Source: JAWSVE01 sp050633885 | GTDB lineage: Bacteria; Pseudomonadota; Gammaproteobacteria; Pseudomonadales; Cellvibrionaceae | DNA length: 64,000 nt | Direction: 5' to 3' | NCBI GenBank assembly: GCA_050633885.1 | Contig: JBOEHK010000006.1 | Span: 62,001-126,000, forward strand | Shown here: positions 63,665-64,000 of the stretch, in pieces | Layout: the number at the start of each line of letters is the position of its first letter | Position numbering within the stretch: the stretch's first letter is position 1 | Position numbers and translations under genes: made by a program | Notes under the pieces: generated by a model | Told to the model about the DNA's origin: nothing | Databases searched by the model: none | What the model saw: the letters and a program-made list of their open reading frames with translations, nothing else

Positions 63665-64000
63665 CTATTGAATATGATTTTCATCTTCTTCCCAAGAAAG
63701 CATTTTAGATTTTAGTCTCAATGCCGCTTGGCTGTGAATTTGACTCACACGAGATTCACTGACGCCAATCACTTCGCCAATTTCTTTTAAATTTAATTCT
63801 TCATCGTAATATAATGCTAAGACTAATCGCTCTCTCTCTGGCAACGTCATCATTGCGGCAGCTAAAGAACGCTTCATAGATTCTTTTTGAACATGCTCTA
63901 GAGGGCTTATCAATGGTTGACTTAACTCAGACGATTCATCCAATCCAACACCGTCTTCATTATAATTTTCTTCAAAACTGTATAAGCGACTCGAGACAGA
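63665..64000 (-). CDS. fliA: RNA polymerase sigma factor FliA, sigma-28 (cut by window end)
   Basis: Only about 111 C-terminal residues are in the window. The frame is open to position 64000. They contain region 4: MTLPERERLVLALYYDEELN, LKEIGEVIGVSESRVSQIHS and AALRLKSKML, the FliA helix-turn-helix. FliA directs late flagellar and chemotaxis genes. Its position before cheY-cheZ-cheA is the Pseudomonas/Vibrio order. Confidence 0.95.
   Translation of the reverse strand, partial: SVSSRLYSFEENYNEDGVGLDESSELSQPLISPLEHVQKESMKRSLAAAMMTLPERERLVLALYYDEELNLKEIGEVIGVSESRVSQIHSQAALRLKSKMLSWEEDENHIQ

Noticed and set aside
1..64000. CRISPR array, prophage, insertion sequence or rRNA operon
   Set aside because: No spaced direct repeats, phage structural genes, transposase frames or rRNA signatures were recognised.

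Overview
The window is a low-GC gammaproteobacterial chromosome segment. The gene orders gyrA-pheA-tyrA/aroA, rpsA-ihfB-lapA-lapB-O-antigen, ubiG-mupP-yciK and fliA-cheYZAB-motCD-cheW are those of Pseudomonas and its marine relatives. The fused TyrA-AroA protein, the MotC/MotD stator pair and the DUF2802 gene after cheW support the same placement. The species cannot be named from sequence alone. No prophage, insertion sequence, CRISPR array or rRNA was seen.

Layout. (1) 1-7606, minus strand: a translation block, thrS-infC-rpmI-rplT-pheS-pheT-ihfA-merR. infC starts at ATT, and thrS has a leader hairpin that copies a tRNA-Thr anticodon arm. (2) 7713-7789: tRNA-Val(GAC). (3) 7918-32744: an O-antigen locus of about 25 kb. 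It holds wzz, a WaaL-type ligase, tRNA-Asn(GUU), a WbpM-like dehydratase and a small phosphoglycosyl transferase. Converging on these is a long minus-strand run from rmlB down to a WbpV-like reductase. That run contains rmlBACD, manC, a UDP-GlcNAc 4-epimerase, fdtA-fdtC-fdtB, wzx, wzy, gmd-fcl, an alpha-1,2-fucosyltransferase and three other glycosyltransferases. (4) 32789-38601, minus: lapB-lapA-ihfB-rpsA-cmk-pyrF. (5) 38779-44035: an orphan TonB-dependent receptor, a ComEA-like protein and cysN/cysD. (6) 44127-50357, minus: fused tyrA-aroA, pheA, gyrA. (7) 50819-54472, plus: mtaD, ubiG, mupP, yciK. (8) 54914-64000, minus: flagellar chemotaxis genes from fliA (cut by the window end) through cheY, cheZ, cheA, cheB, motC, motD, cheW, a DUF2802 protein and a lipoprotein.

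The O-antigen genes form a coherent Wzx/Wzy pathway. Predicted donors are a UDP-linked 2-acetamido-2,6-dideoxyhexose (QuiNAc or FucNAc), GDP-L-fucose, dTDP-Fuc3NAc, dTDP-L-rhamnose and UDP-GalNAc. One initiating transferase plus four glycosyltransferases would match a five-sugar repeat unit. This is inference.

The most informative unannotated signals are gene relics inside this locus. The 3' third of an rmlA gene, with a frameshift and an in-frame stop, lies directly upstream of fdtA. A likely wzx 3' end lies downstream of the intact wzx. Together they suggest that an rmlB-rmlA-fdtA-fdtC-fdtB-wzx cassette was imported and then pruned. Other points of note are the thrS operator mimic, a G7 tract inside the fucosyltransferase gene with a C8A8 tract after it, repeated motifs in the CheA linker, and a chemotaxis operon without parC/parP.
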